NCBI GenBank assembly: GCA_003452935.1 | Contig: DMMY01000012.1 | Location: 188,169 to 252,168 of the forward strand | Reading direction: 5' to 3' | Length of the DNA: 64,000 nucleotides | DNA from: Elusimicrobiota bacterium | GTDB taxonomy: Bacteria > Elusimicrobiota > Elusimicrobia > UBA1565 > UBA9628 | Shown here: one piece after another, positions 1 to 8,784 of the stretch | How the letters are laid out: the number at the start of each line of letters is the position of its first letter | Position numbering within the stretch: the stretch's first letter is position 1 | Translations under genes and position numbers: made by a program | Notes under the pieces: generated by a model | The model's database searches: none | What the model was told of the DNA's origin: nothing | Seen by the model: the letters and a program-made list of their open reading frames with translations, nothing else

Positions 1-950
1 CCCGGACCGACAAGGAGATCACGGCCGAGGACGTGCACAGCGTCGTGGCCAACGCCAAGGCCATCCCGCTTTCTTCCGACCGCGAGATACTTCATGTCGT
101 GCCCCAAAGTTTTTCCATCGACCGGCAGCGCGGCGTTCCCAACCCCGTGGGCATGGAGGGCTCGCTGCTGGAGGTCGACGTCCACATCGTGACGGCTTCG
201 AGCGCCCATCTCAACAACGTGGTCAAGGCCGTGACCCAGGGCGGCTTCGAGGTCCAGGAGCTCATCTACGGCCTTTTGGCCACGGGCGAGCAGCTGGTGA
301 CGCCGGAAGAGAAGGAACTGGGTTCCCTGCTGGTGGATCTGGGCGGGCAGACGCTCTCCCTGGCGGCTTATTCCGAGGGAAGCATCCGGTACTCCAAGGA
401 AATCGGCATCGGCGCCGACTTCATCACGCGCGACCTGGCCGTCGGCCTTAAGACGTCCATGGCCACGGCCGAGCGCCTCAAGATCGCCCACGGCATCGCC
501 CATTCATCCCTGCTCAACGGCGACCTGGAGATCGAGTTCAACCGCGTCGACGGACGCACCCTGGACAAGATAAAGACCAGCACCATGATCCAGTACATCC
601 TGCCCCGGGTGGAGGAGATTTTCGCGATCGTGGCCGAGGACTTGCAGAACTCGTCGTACGCGGACCTGATCAGCCCCGGCGGAGTGGTCCTGACCGGCGG
701 GGGCGTCCAGATGCGCGGCATCGCGGCCGCGGCCGAGGAACTTCTGGGCCTGCAGACGCGCGTCGGTCTGGCGCATCCGGAGCAGGTGTCCGGCGATGAG
801 AAATGGTTCAGCCCGGTTTACGCCACGGCCTTGGGCCTTCTGGCTTTCGCCAACTCCTCGCGCTGGGGCACGGGCGTCTCGCGCGTCACCGCGCGCAAGA
901 AACCCGTTTGGCTCAGGCGGCTGAGCTCCGTGGTCGAGGATCTGTTTTGA
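1..950 (+). CDS. ftsA: Cell division protein FtsA, 5' end outside the window
   Basis: Actin-like ATPase that tethers FtsZ filaments to the inner membrane and recruits the divisome. The frame is open from base 3, so the N-terminus lies upstream; about 315 codons are present of the usual 400-420. The phosphate-2 region (SLLVDLGGQTLSLAAY) and the adenosine motif (LTGGGVQMRGI) of the actin/Hsp70 fold are visible. The C-terminus (KPVWLRRLSSVVEDLF) fits a short membrane-targeting helix rich in basic and hydrophobic residues. The stop codon overlaps the ftsZ start, so the two genes are translationally coupled in the usual ftsA-ftsZ order. Confidence 0.96.
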   Translation, partial: RTDKEITAEDVHSVVANAKAIPLSSDREILHVVPQSFSIDRQRGVPNPVGMEGSLLEVDVHIVTASSAHLNNVVKAVTQGGFEVQELIYGLLATGEQLVTPEEKELGSLLVDLGGQTLSLAAYSEGSIRYSKEIGIGADFITRDLAVGLKTSMATAERLKIAHGIAHSSLLNGDLEIEFNRVDGRTLDKIKTSTMIQYILPRVEEIFAIVAEDLQNSSYADLISPGGVVLTGGGVQMRGIAAAAEELLGLQTRVGLAHPEQVSGDEKWFSPVYATALGLLAFANSSRWGTGVSRVTARKKPVWLRRLSSVVEDLF

Positions 951-2086
951 AAATCCAAATCTCGGAAGATTTTAGGGAGTCGCGCGCGGTCATCAAGGTC
1001 ATCGGCGTCGGCGGAGCCGGCGGCAACGCGGTCAACCGGATGTCGGAGGCGGGACTGCAGGGCGTCGAGTTGATCGCCGCCAATTCCGACGCCCAGGACT
1101 TGCGCCGCAGCCTCGCCGAGGTCCGCATACAGATCGGGGAAACCTTGACCAAGGGCCTGGGCGTGGGCGGCGATCCGGCCAAGGGCCGCGCCGCCGCCTT
1201 GGAGTCGGAGGAACAGCTCAGGGAGGTGCTCACGGGAGCGGACATGGTGTTCGTGACCTCGGGCATGGGGGGAGGGACGGGCACCGGCGGCGCGCCCGTG
1301 GCCGCGAGGCTCGCCAAGGAACTGGGGGCCCTGACCGTTGGAGTCGTCACCCGTCCCTTCCGGTTCGAGGGCTTGCTGCGCGAGAACCTGGCCGAGGCCG
1401 GCATCCAGGAGCTGCGCAAGAGCGTGGATACGCTCCTGGTCATTCCCAACGACCGTCTTTTCGACGTGGTCGAGAATACGACTCCTTCCGAGGAGGCCTT
1501 CAAGCGCGCCGATGACGTCCTGCGCAAGGCCGTGCAGTCGATCTCCGACGTCATCACCACGCCGGGGACCATCAACATGGATCTCAATGATTTGCGCGCC
1601 ATCATGAAGGACGCGGGCGAGGCGATCATCGGATTGGGCGAAGCCGCGGGCGCCAACCGCGCCTTGCGCGCGGCCAAGGAAGCCGTGACTTCCCCGCTCC
1701 TGGAGAACGTCAACATCACCGGGGCCAAGGGCCTCATCGTCAACGTGACCGGCCGCAAATCCACGCTGACCTTAAGCGAGCTCGACGAGGTCATGGGCCA
1801 CATCGGCGCCCAAGTGAGCCCCGAGGCCAAGGTCAAGATGGGCAAGGCCTATGACGAGTCCCTGGGCGAGGCCATACGCATCACGGTCATCGCCACGGGT
1901 TTTCCGCCGCAGCGGGGCGGCCGCGGCCTTCTTCGCGCCGGACTGAGGTCGGGGCTGCTGGCGGCCCGCTACATGCCTCCCGGCGCCGGGCCCAGGCCCG
2001 AAGCCCGCCCGCCCGGCATGGTCGCCACCCACGAGGATTGGGTCAAGCCGGCGTTCCTAAGGCTCAAAACGAGGAAACTCAAATAA
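947..2086 (+). CDS. ftsZ: Cell division GTPase FtsZ
   Basis: Tubulin-like GTPase that forms the cytokinetic ring. I chose a TTG start at 947, inside the ftsA stop (TTGA), because GAGGA lies 6 nt upstream and the family's N-terminus begins there; no ATG lies in the expected place. The protein has 379 residues. Visible are the N-terminal nucleotide loop GGAGGNAVNRM (from about residue 22), the tubulin signature GGGTGTG (about 107-113), and a C-terminal peptide EDWVKPAFLRL that matches the conserved tail binding FtsA/ZipA-type partners. A Pro/Gly/Arg-rich linker of about 50 residues precedes the tail. pilT follows after 2 nt. Confidence 0.97.
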   Translation: MKIQISEDFRESRAVIKVIGVGGAGGNAVNRMSEAGLQGVELIAANSDAQDLRRSLAEVRIQIGETLTKGLGVGGDPAKGRAAALESEEQLREVLTGADMVFVTSGMGGGTGTGGAPVAARLAKELGALTVGVVTRPFRFEGLLRENLAEAGIQELRKSVDTLLVIPNDRLFDVVENTTPSEEAFKRADDVLRKAVQSISDVITTPGTINMDLNDLRAIMKDAGEAIIGLGEAAGANRALRAAKEAVTSPLLENVNITGAKGLIVNVTGRKSTLTLSELDEVMGHIGAQVSPEAKVKMGKAYDESLGEAIRITVIATGFPPQRGGRGLLRAGLRSGLLAARYMPPGAGPRPEARPPGMVATHEDWVKPAFLRLKTRKLK

Positions 2087-2088
2087 CC

Positions 2089-3171
2089 ATGGATCTACAG
2101 ACATTGCTCCAGACGATGGTCAACAAACGGGCCAGCGACCTGCATATTCGCGCCGGAGGTCCGGCCTATATCCGTATCGACGGAGAGCTGCAGCCCGTGG
2201 GCGCGGATTCCTTGTCCGCCGGCGAAGTGGAGCAGATGCTCAACCAGATCATGACGAACAAGCGCGCCAAGCGCCTTTACGAGGAGCGCGGGGAATGCGA
2301 CTTTTCCTTCCAGGCCGGCGACGTGGCGCGCTTCCGCGTCAACGCCTTCCGGCAGAGACAGAGGCTTTCCGTGGCCATCCGCTTCATCCCGACCGTCATA
2401 CCGACATTCCAGGATTTGCGCCTGCCCGTGGCGACCATGCGCAAGATCGCGGAAAACAGCCGGGGCCTCGTCCTGGTCACGGGCATCACCGGCTCGGGCA
2501 AGTCCTCGACCTTGGCGGCGATGGTCGACTACATCAATGAGCTGCGCCCGGAGCATGTCCTGACCATAGAGGACCCCATAGAGTTCGTGCATAAGGACAA
2601 GAAAGCGATCGTCTCCCAGCGCGAGATAGGCGAGGACACGGCCACTTACGGCGATGGCCTGCGCATGGCCATGCGCCAGGACCCCGACGTCATCCTGGTC
2701 GGCGAGATGCGCGATTTGGAGACCACGTCCGCCGCCCTGACCGCGGCGCAGACCGGCCACCTGGTTTTCGGCACCCTGCATACCATCGACGCCGTCCAGA
2801 CCATTTCGCGCATCATCGATCTCTACCCTCCGCATCAGCAGGCCTTGATCCGCATACAGCTCGCGGAGAGCCTCAAGGCCGTCATCAGCCAGAGGCTGCT
2901 GCCCTGCATCAAGGGGGGGCGCGTGCCCGCCGTGGAAGTCCTGATCGTGACGGCCCACGTGCGCAAGATGATCGAGGAAAATAATTCGCAGGGCATCGTC
3001 CAGGCCTGCGCCAAGGGGCAGTTCTACGGCATGCAGACTTTCAACCAATCCCTGGTGAAGCTTTTCAAGGACGGCTTGGTGAAGGAAGAGGACGTCATGG
3101 ACGCCGCTTCCAGCCCGGACGACGTGAAGCTGGCGCTGCGGGGCATCGAGCAGGAGATCAAGCCGGGCTGA
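2089..3171 (+). CDS. pilT: PilT-family type IV pilus retraction ATPase
   Basis: Hexameric cytoplasmic ATPase that depolymerises type IV pili in twitching motility. It has 360 residues, normal for PilT. Visible are the N-terminal PAS-like part (ASDLHIRAGG), Walker A GITGSGKSS (about 130-138), an Asp box (TIEDPIEFVH), Walker B (DPDVILVGEMRD) and the His box (TGHLVFGTLHT). The ATG at 2089 is preferred over an upstream in-frame start because it follows the ftsZ stop directly and starts the family's conserved N-terminus. GAGGAA lies 12 nt upstream. No other pilus gene is in the window, and its place behind ftsZ is unusual outside this lineage. Confidence 0.94.
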   Translation: MDLQTLLQTMVNKRASDLHIRAGGPAYIRIDGELQPVGADSLSAGEVEQMLNQIMTNKRAKRLYEERGECDFSFQAGDVARFRVNAFRQRQRLSVAIRFIPTVIPTFQDLRLPVATMRKIAENSRGLVLVTGITGSGKSSTLAAMVDYINELRPEHVLTIEDPIEFVHKDKKAIVSQREIGEDTATYGDGLRMAMRQDPDVILVGEMRDLETTSAALTAAQTGHLVFGTLHTIDAVQTISRIIDLYPPHQQALIRIQLAESLKAVISQRLLPCIKGGRVPAVEVLIVTAHVRKMIEENNSQGIVQACAKGQFYGMQTFNQSLVKLFKDGLVKEEDVMDAASSPDDVKLALRGIEQEIKPG

Positions 3172-3208
3172 CCGGGGCCGGACCGGAAACGTCCAGGAGG
3201 AGCGCAAC

Positions 3209-3949
3209 ATGTTCGCCGAAGGATATATCGGGATCGCAGGGACCATCGGTGTGGGGAAATCCACCCTCACCACGGATTTGGCGCGGGCGCTCAACTTCGA
3301 GCCCATCCTGGAGGAGGTCGACGGCAACCCCTACCTGGAAAAATTCTACGGGGACATGAAGGCCTACGGAACCATGATGCAGGTCTGGCTGCTCAACCAC
3401 CGGTTCCGCCAGCACCGGGAATTCGTGACCCGCATCAGCCTGGGGAAAATCCGCGGCGTGGTCCAGGATCGGACCATCTGGGAAGACACCATATTCGCCC
3501 GCATGCTCAACCGGCATCCCGAGAAGATCATCAGCGACATCGACTACAACACGTACCTGGACCTGTTCGACAACATGGTTCTGCGCGAGCTGGTTTTTCC
3601 CCAGCTCATGATCTATCTCGACTGCAGCCCCGAGACCGCCATCAAGCGCATCCACGCCCGGGGCCGGGTCATGGAACAGACCATCACCCTGGAATACCTG
3701 CGCCACCTCAAGGAAAACTACGAGGCCTTCGTGGCCGAGATGGAGCATGCCGGCGTGCGCATCCTGCGCATCGGCTGGGAGGAATTCAGGCCCATTTCCG
3801 AGGTGGCGCGTCTGGTCCACGAATATTCGCTCAAGCCCTCCAGCTTTACCAAGTGGGTGCGGCCTCTGCGCCGCGCGCCCAAGATGGACCCCAAGCCCAA
3901 GCTCCTGGAAACGCCGCCCGCGGCGGCCGCGTCCCAGGCCGCGGTCTAG
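3209..3949 (+). CDS. Deoxynucleoside kinase family protein (dGK/dAK type)
   Basis: Predicted to phosphorylate deoxynucleosides (salvage) with ATP. The P-loop GTIGVGKST is at residues 11-19. The DRTIWED motif matches the D-R-(S/T) substrate and base-binding segment of the family, and the Arg-rich lid is seen as HARGRVMEQ. At 246 residues it is slightly longer than typical, with a Pro/Ala-rich C-terminal tail of about 25 residues that looks disordered. AGGAGG sits 8 nt before the ATG. It lies between pilT and the aminotransferase in one + strand operon; substrate preference cannot be read from the sequence. Confidence 0.88.
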   Translation: MFAEGYIGIAGTIGVGKSTLTTDLARALNFEPILEEVDGNPYLEKFYGDMKAYGTMMQVWLLNHRFRQHREFVTRISLGKIRGVVQDRTIWEDTIFARMLNRHPEKIISDIDYNTYLDLFDNMVLRELVFPQLMIYLDCSPETAIKRIHARGRVMEQTITLEYLRHLKENYEAFVAEMEHAGVRILRIGWEEFRPISEVARLVHEYSLKPSSFTKWVRPLRRAPKMDPKPKLLETPPAAAASQAAV

Positions 3950-3961
3950 GGAGGAGTCTCG

Positions 3962-5068
3962 ATGGAAGTCCCGCCCCGCAAGAGCTTGCGCGCCGTGATG
4001 CCCTTCGCCCCGGACAAGCCCTCGGAACTGGTGCGCCGGGAGCTGGGGCTCAAGGAGGTCGTGCGGCTCTGCTCCAACGAGAGTTCGCTTGGCCCTTCTC
4101 CCAAGGCCCTGGCGGCCTATCATAAGGCGGCCGAGGGGCTCTCCTGTTATCCCGACGGGGGCAGCCCGTCGTTGAGATCGGCCTTGGCCCGCCATTACAA
4201 GCTTCGTCCCGAGAACATTATCGTGGGCAGCGGTTCCGATGAGCTTATCAGGCTCTGTTGCGAGGCCTTTTTGGACGTTGACGACGAGGTCATGGTTTCC
4301 CAGTATGCCTTCATCCGTTTCCGGCAGCAGGCCGCGGTCATGGGCGCCCGGCTCATCGAGATCCCCATGACGGATTGGACCCATGATCTGGAAACCATGG
4401 GGCGCGCGGCCAATCCCCGCACCAAGATTCTTTTCGTCGCCAGTCCCAACAATCCCACCGGGACCTACAACACGAAGGCGGAGTTGGAGGACTTTCTTCT
4501 CTCGGTCCCGCCGACGACCTTGGTCGTGATCGACGAAGCTTTTTATGATTATGCCCGGGAGAATGACGATTACCCCGGCACCGTTCCCGGGCTCGTGCGC
4601 AAGCATTCCAACTTGGTGGTGCTGCGGACCTTCTCTCAGGCGCATGGGCTTGCCGGACTGCGCGTGGGCTGCGCGGTGGGCGATCCGGAGACCCTGGGCT
4701 GGCTGGACCGCATCCGGCTGCCTTTCAACGTCAGCCTTCCGGCGCAGCGCTGCGCCCAGGCGGCGCTGGCGGACAAGGCTTTTCTGGCGCGCAGCGTGCA
4801 AACCATCGTGCGCTGCCGCGAGAGCCTGGCCGCGGCTTTGCGCGAAATGGGGTTCGGGGTCATGGATTCGGCGGCGAATTTCCTGTTCGTGAGGTCCGCG
4901 CGGGTCCGGGGCCGGGCCTTGAGCAAGGCCCTATTGCGGCGCGGCGTCGTGATCCATCCCCTCGACGAATACGGTCTGGCCGATCATGTGCGCATCTCCG
5001 TAGGGACCCCGGCGCAGAACGCGGCCCTGCTCAAGGGGCTTAGGGAAATCCTGAGGGAGGAGCCGTGA
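3962..5068 (+). CDS. HisC-like fold-type I aminotransferase with the PLP lysine replaced by Gln
   Basis: By overall sequence a histidinol-phosphate aminotransferase (368 residues): NESSLGPSPKAL, YPDGG, the cofactor-phosphate turn GSGSDELI, SPNNPTGT, the Asp of VVIDEAFYDYA and the Arg of LAGLRVG are all present. The segment that should read TFSKAHGLAGLR is TFSQAHGLAGLR: codon CAG at 4637-4639 makes residue 226 Gln, where the family has the Schiff-base lysine. A single A-to-C change from AAG would explain it. Without this lysine normal transamination is not expected, so the protein may be inactive or repurposed, or the base may be an error. No other his gene is nearby. Its stop overlaps the cmk start. 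Confidence 0.85.
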   Translation: MEVPPRKSLRAVMPFAPDKPSELVRRELGLKEVVRLCSNESSLGPSPKALAAYHKAAEGLSCYPDGGSPSLRSALARHYKLRPENIIVGSGSDELIRLCCEAFLDVDDEVMVSQYAFIRFRQQAAVMGARLIEIPMTDWTHDLETMGRAANPRTKILFVASPNNPTGTYNTKAELEDFLLSVPPTTLVVIDEAFYDYARENDDYPGTVPGLVRKHSNLVVLRTFSQAHGLAGLRVGCAVGDPETLGWLDRIRLPFNVSLPAQRCAQAALADKAFLARSVQTIVRCRESLAAALREMGFGVMDSAANFLFVRSARVRGRALSKALLRRGVVIHPLDEYGLADHVRISVGTPAQNAALLKGLREILREEP

Positions 5069-5799
5069 GGAAGGCGAAGGCCGGCGCGGCGCCCAAGGCG
5101 GCGCGACGGCGTCTGGTCATCGCCATGGACGGGCCGGCCGGAGTCGGCAAGTCCACGGTCGGGCAATTCGTGGCCAAGAAGCTGGGCTACCATTTCATCA
5201 ACACGGGCGAGATGTATCGGGCCTTGACCTGGAAAGCCCTGGAGGAGGGCGTGGACGTCGACGACCAGGAGGCCGTCGTGCGGCTGGCTCGGAGGCTCAA
5301 ATGGGAATTCCGGCCCGCCGGGGGCGGCACGACCCTCAAGACCTTCATAGACGGCCAAGGCGTCACCCTGCAAATCCGCCAAGAGCGGGTCAGCCGGAAC
5401 TCCAGCGCGGTGGCGGCCAATCCGGGGGTGAGGCGATTCCTCTGCCGCTTGCAGCGCCGGCTCGGCGCCCGGGGCGGAATCGTCATGGAGGGCCGCGACA
5501 TCACGACGCACGTTTTTCCGGACGCTGATTTCAAGTTTTATCTCGACGCCTCCCCCGAAGAGCGGGCCAGGCGCCGCTACCGGCAGCTGCAGGCCGCGGG
5601 TCTGCCCGGAGACCTGCACAAGATTCATGCCGCCATCCTGCAGCGGGATCTCAATGATTTGAAGAGAAAGATCAACCCTCTCAGCCAGGCTCAAGACGCG
5701 CTGCTCATAGACTCGACGCACCTGACCATGCGGCAGGTGTCGAACAAGATCCTGCGCCTGGTCCATTCTCGTTTCCCGCGGGTCCTGAAGTCCCGCTGA
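5065..5799 (+). CDS. cmk: Cytidylate kinase
   Basis: Phosphorylates CMP and dCMP with ATP. GTG start overlapping the preceding stop (GTGA), with GGGAGGAG a few bases upstream. The protein has 244 residues with a basic N-terminal extension of about 16 residues. P-loop GPAGVGKST is at 23-31; the CMP-binding segment is NTGEMYRALT (usually DTGAMYRA); EGRDITTHVFPDADFKFYLDA and the Arg-rich lid SPEERARRRY follow. The cmk-plsC-rpsA order is common in several bacterial phyla and supports all three assignments. Confidence 0.95.
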   Translation: MRKAKAGAAPKAARRRLVIAMDGPAGVGKSTVGQFVAKKLGYHFINTGEMYRALTWKALEEGVDVDDQEAVVRLARRLKWEFRPAGGGTTLKTFIDGQGVTLQIRQERVSRNSSAVAANPGVRRFLCRLQRRLGARGGIVMEGRDITTHVFPDADFKFYLDASPEERARRRYRQLQAAGLPGDLHKIHAAILQRDLNDLKRKINPLSQAQDALLIDSTHLTMRQVSNKILRLVHSRFPRVLKSR

Positions 5800-5800
5800 C

Positions 5801-6415
5801 ATGGCGTCGGTTCGGGATGGGGAGGACGACGCCTGGCCGCTGCTGCAGCGCCTGCTCATCCCGGTTTTGCGCGGCCTGCTTTTTTCGGTGTGGCGGCTCC
5901 AGGTCTCGGGTTTGGAGAACATCCCTCGTCAAGGCGCGGTCATACTGGCCTGCAACCACGTCTCAAACGCCGATCCTCCCCTGGTGGGCTGCGCCGCTTA
6001 TCCGGTCCGCAGCCTCCGCTATCTAGCCAAGGTCGAGCTATTCCGCGTGCCCGTATTGGGCTGGCTTCTGCGCAGAGGCGGCGCCATAGCCCTGGACCGC
6101 GGGCGGGCGGACGTGGCCGCGGTCCGGGCGTCTCTGGAGGTCTTGAGCCGCGGGAGGTGCCTGCTCCTGTTTCCGGAGGGGACCCGTTCCAAGAGCGGCC
6201 GGCCGGGACGGCCCAAATCCGGCGTGGGCTTTCTTTCAGGAAAAGCCGGAGTCCCCGTTATTCCGACGCGGGTCGTCAACACCCGTCGGTTCCTGCGCCT
6301 AAGCCCACTGGAGGTCCGTTTCGGCAAGCCCTTGCGGTTTTCCGGCGACCCATCCGACCGCGGGCAGTGCGAGGCCTTCTCGCGCCTGGTGATGGACGTG
6401 ATTTTTTCACTATAA
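5801..6415 (+). CDS. plsC: 1-acyl-sn-glycerol-3-phosphate acyltransferase (PlsC family)
   Basis: Transfers an acyl chain to the sn-2 position of lysophosphatidate at the inner membrane, giving phosphatidate. The catalytic HX4D motif is NHVSNADP (His53, Asp58); the glycerophosphate-binding motif is FPEGTRSKSGR near residue 121, and VPVIPTRVVN is the fourth family motif. A hydrophobic stretch at about 17-31 gives the membrane association. At 204 residues it is short but complete. It begins 1 nt after the cmk stop. PlsY, which makes its substrate, is encoded at 23957-24583. Confidence 0.93.
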   Translation: MASVRDGEDDAWPLLQRLLIPVLRGLLFSVWRLQVSGLENIPRQGAVILACNHVSNADPPLVGCAAYPVRSLRYLAKVELFRVPVLGWLLRRGGAIALDRGRADVAAVRASLEVLSRGRCLLLFPEGTRSKSGRPGRPKSGVGFLSGKAGVPVIPTRVVNTRRFLRLSPLEVRFGKPLRFSGDPSDRGQCEAFSRLVMDVIFSL

Positions 6416-6531
6416 TATTCCCAGCAAATCCGCGCCAGCGCTTGGGCGAGCCCTAGGTCAGCCCCGGCGCGCAAGGGCGCATCGCCCCGGGCAGCTTGAA
6501 GTCCGGGGACGCGCCTTACAGGAGAACCGCC
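6411..6531 (+). promoter_or_regulatory. Possible rpsA promoter (-10 TATAAT) and structured leader
   Basis: A perfect TATAAT at 6411-6416 overlaps the end of plsC; no convincing -35 is visible. About 115 nt then precede the S1 start, with GC-rich self-complementary stretches (GGCGCG near 6466 against CGCGCC near 6510) that could fold a stem ending just before the ribosome-binding site. In other bacteria S1 represses its own translation through a structured leader, so this could be similar; that is inference only. Confidence 0.4.
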
Positions 6532-7773
6532 ATGGAAACCGCCGGCAAACACAACGAGGACCAACTCCCCGATTCGGAGTCGACGACGAGTCCGGAGGGG
6601 GACGGCCTGGAGGAGGGACAACCCTCGGGCGAGGCTGAGATGTCGATGGAGGATCTCCTGGCGAGCCAGGATGAGCTCAGCAAGAAACTCGCCGGCAAGC
6701 AGGTCGTCTGGGTGAAGGTCATATCGGTCACCAAGGAACACGTCCTTGTGGACGTGGGCGAGAAAAACGAAGGGGCGGTTCCCGTTTCCGATTTCGCGTC
6801 CGACGCGGGCGGCCCCGGCGCGCGCCTGCCCTCGGCGGGACAGCGCATCCCCGTGTTGCGCGCCGGACCGGGCCGAAAGGACGGACATGCGCTGCTGTCC
6901 TACAAGCGGGCCAAGGCCCAGATAGGCTGGGAGTCCGCTTTGAAGGCCTTCAACGAGAAATCCCGCGTCCGGGGCCGGATCGTTTCCGCCATCAAGGGCG
7001 GATTTTTGGTCGACGTCAGCGGCGTCACCGCTTTTTTGCCGTCTTCCTTGGCCGATCTGCATCCCGTGCGCAACCCGGCCCGGATGGTTCATACCGGGGT
7101 GCGCTGCTACATCATCGAGCTCAATGAGGGCAAGAGGCAATTGGTGATTTCCCGCAAGGCCGTTCTTGAGGAAGAGAACGCCAAGAGGCGCGCCCAGCTG
7201 CTCGGCGAACTGCGCTGCGGCGAGGTCCGCATCGGGCGGATCGTGCACGCGGGCCCCAACGGCGTCGTCGTGGACATCGGGGGCATCGAGGGCACGGTGC
7301 TCATGAACGACGTTTCCTGGGGAATTCCCAAGCTGCCGCCGGGTCTGGAACGCGGCTCCAAGGTCAAGGTGAAAGTCCTCGCCAAACCGGCGGATGACAA
7401 GTCCGGCGAGCCGCTTCTCCTGGGGATGAAGCAGCTCACCCAGAATCCCGCGGACGTCCTGCGCCGCAAGTTTCCGCCCAAGACCGTGATCCACGGCAAG
7501 ATAGCCGAGGTCTCGGCGGCGGGAATCAAGATCGCCTTGGAGGGGGGGCAGGCCGCCTTCTGCGCGGCGGCGGATTGCGACGCGGCCGCCGGCCACAAGG
7601 CGGGAGACGCGATCTCCGCCATCGTGCTGACGGTCAATTCCAATACCCTGGAGATCGTCGTTTCCATAAACCGGTTCGAGGAGATCAAGGACCGCAAGCG
7701 CGTGGCCCAGTATCTCAAGGCGCCGCCTCCGCTGACTTTGGGCCAGTTGCTCTCGCCCGAGAAGGACGATTGA
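6532..7773 (+). CDS. rpsA: Ribosomal protein bS1 / S1-domain RNA-binding protein, four S1 repeats
   Basis: Binds single-stranded mRNA and helps load it on the 30S subunit. ATG at 6532 with AGGAGA 6 nt upstream; an in-frame TTG at 6496 is less likely. The protein has 413 residues. After an acidic N-terminus of about 50 residues come four OB-fold S1 repeats starting near residues 60, 145, 225 and 315; examples are RGRIVSAIKGGFLVDVSGVTAFLP and IGRIVHAGPNGVVVDIGGIEG. E. coli S1 has six repeats, while four-repeat forms occur in Firmicutes and other groups. Position behind cmk and plsC supports the call. Confidence 0.9.
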   Translation: METAGKHNEDQLPDSESTTSPEGDGLEEGQPSGEAEMSMEDLLASQDELSKKLAGKQVVWVKVISVTKEHVLVDVGEKNEGAVPVSDFASDAGGPGARLPSAGQRIPVLRAGPGRKDGHALLSYKRAKAQIGWESALKAFNEKSRVRGRIVSAIKGGFLVDVSGVTAFLPSSLADLHPVRNPARMVHTGVRCYIIELNEGKRQLVISRKAVLEEENAKRRAQLLGELRCGEVRIGRIVHAGPNGVVVDIGGIEGTVLMNDVSWGIPKLPPGLERGSKVKVKVLAKPADDKSGEPLLLGMKQLTQNPADVLRRKFPPKTVIHGKIAEVSAAGIKIALEGGQAAFCAAADCDAAAGHKAGDAISAIVLTVNSNTLEIVVSINRFEEIKDRKRVAQYLKAPPPLTLGQLLSPEKDD

Positions 7774-7802
7774 CGCGGCCTCCATCCCAAGGAGCGGGCG
7801 GC

Positions 7803-8780
7803 ATGACGGTCGGTTCTCATCGTTGCGCGGCCGAGGGAGCCTATGGCCGACCGCGGTTTTGGCGCGGGCTCTTGGCCGGTCTCGGCCCTGGGCTGAGCTC
7901 TCCCCGGGCCCGGATTTTTCTCCTGGTCGGCTTGGGCTCGGCTTGCGCCGCCGTTTGCGTCGGGCTGATGAGATCCTCGCGGTTGCCCCGGCTGCCTATG
8001 CCGGTTTCCGACGGAACGCGGGTCGAGGCCGCTATCGCCGCGGCCCAGGAACGGCTTCGGGCCGACCCGCAGGACCTCGGGGCTCTCGTGGATTTGGGAA
8101 CGTCACATTTCCGCAAAGGGGCGGAGTTCTTCCCCGATGCCGTCAATGAACTCGAGGACGCCCGCCGTTTGGGGGCGCTCGACGTGCGGATATTCTATTG
8201 CCTGGGCGTGATGTATCAGGAGATGGGCCTTTTCCCTTTTGCGCTGGAAGAATATCAGCGCTATCTGCGCAACTACCCCCAGGACAAGGAAGTCCGGCTG
8301 CTGGCGGCGAAACTTTTTTACCGGCAGGGCGACTTCTCCGCGGCGATCAAGGAATACGAGCGGCTTCGCTATCACGATCCGAACGACCCCTTGATCATCG
8401 AAAACTTGGGCCTGAGTCTTTTGGGAGCCAAGCTTAGCGAACGGGCCGTGGAGTGCTTCCAGCAGCTCAAGGGGTCCGGCGGCTTGCCCGGCCAGCGGGC
8501 GGAGTTTTACCTGGGGCAGATCGACTTCGAGGCCGGGCGCATGCAGCAGGCGCTTGAGGCGATGCTGCGCAGCCTGCCTCCGGAGGGCGCCGCGGATTTC
8601 GGCATTCCCATGGACCGGATGTTCTCCTCCGTGGCCATGGCTTTTCAGAAGCTGGGCCGAGCCGAGGAAGCCCGGGAATACTGGCAGAAGGTTCTCAAGC
8701 TGTCGCCCAGCGATGCCAAGGCTCGGGCGGCGCTCAAGGACCTCAACCGGCGCTTTCCTCGGAAGAGACAAGAACGGTAA
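7803..8780 (+). CDS. Membrane-anchored TPR protein
   Basis: Protein of 325 residues with one predicted membrane segment (about 37-56, IFLLVGLGSACAAVCVGLM) and an outside part made of tetratricopeptide repeats from about residue 85 to the end (for example FYCLGVMYQEMGLFPFALEEY and SVAMAFQKLGRAEEAREYWQ). The start is ATG 7803 with AAGGAGC upstream. TPRs bind other proteins; a specific partner cannot be named. The next gene starts 4 nt after its stop, so it may assist the large outer-membrane metallopeptidase encoded there. Confidence 0.8.
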   Translation: MTVGSHRCAAEGAYGRPRFWRGLLAGLGPGLSSPRARIFLLVGLGSACAAVCVGLMRSSRLPRLPMPVSDGTRVEAAIAAAQERLRADPQDLGALVDLGTSHFRKGAEFFPDAVNELEDARRLGALDVRIFYCLGVMYQEMGLFPFALEEYQRYLRNYPQDKEVRLLAAKLFYRQGDFSAAIKEYERLRYHDPNDPLIIENLGLSLLGAKLSERAVECFQQLKGSGGLPGQRAEFYLGQIDFEAGRMQQALEAMLRSLPPEGAADFGIPMDRMFSSVAMAFQKLGRAEEAREYWQKVLKLSPSDAKARAALKDLNRRFPRKRQER

Positions 8781-8784
8781 TCGA

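Noticed and set aside
2095..4801. Long - strand frames (410 and 547 codons) opposite pilT, kinase and hisC
   Set aside because: They translate to His/Arg/Gly-rich sequence with no domains and lie antisense to well-recognised genes.
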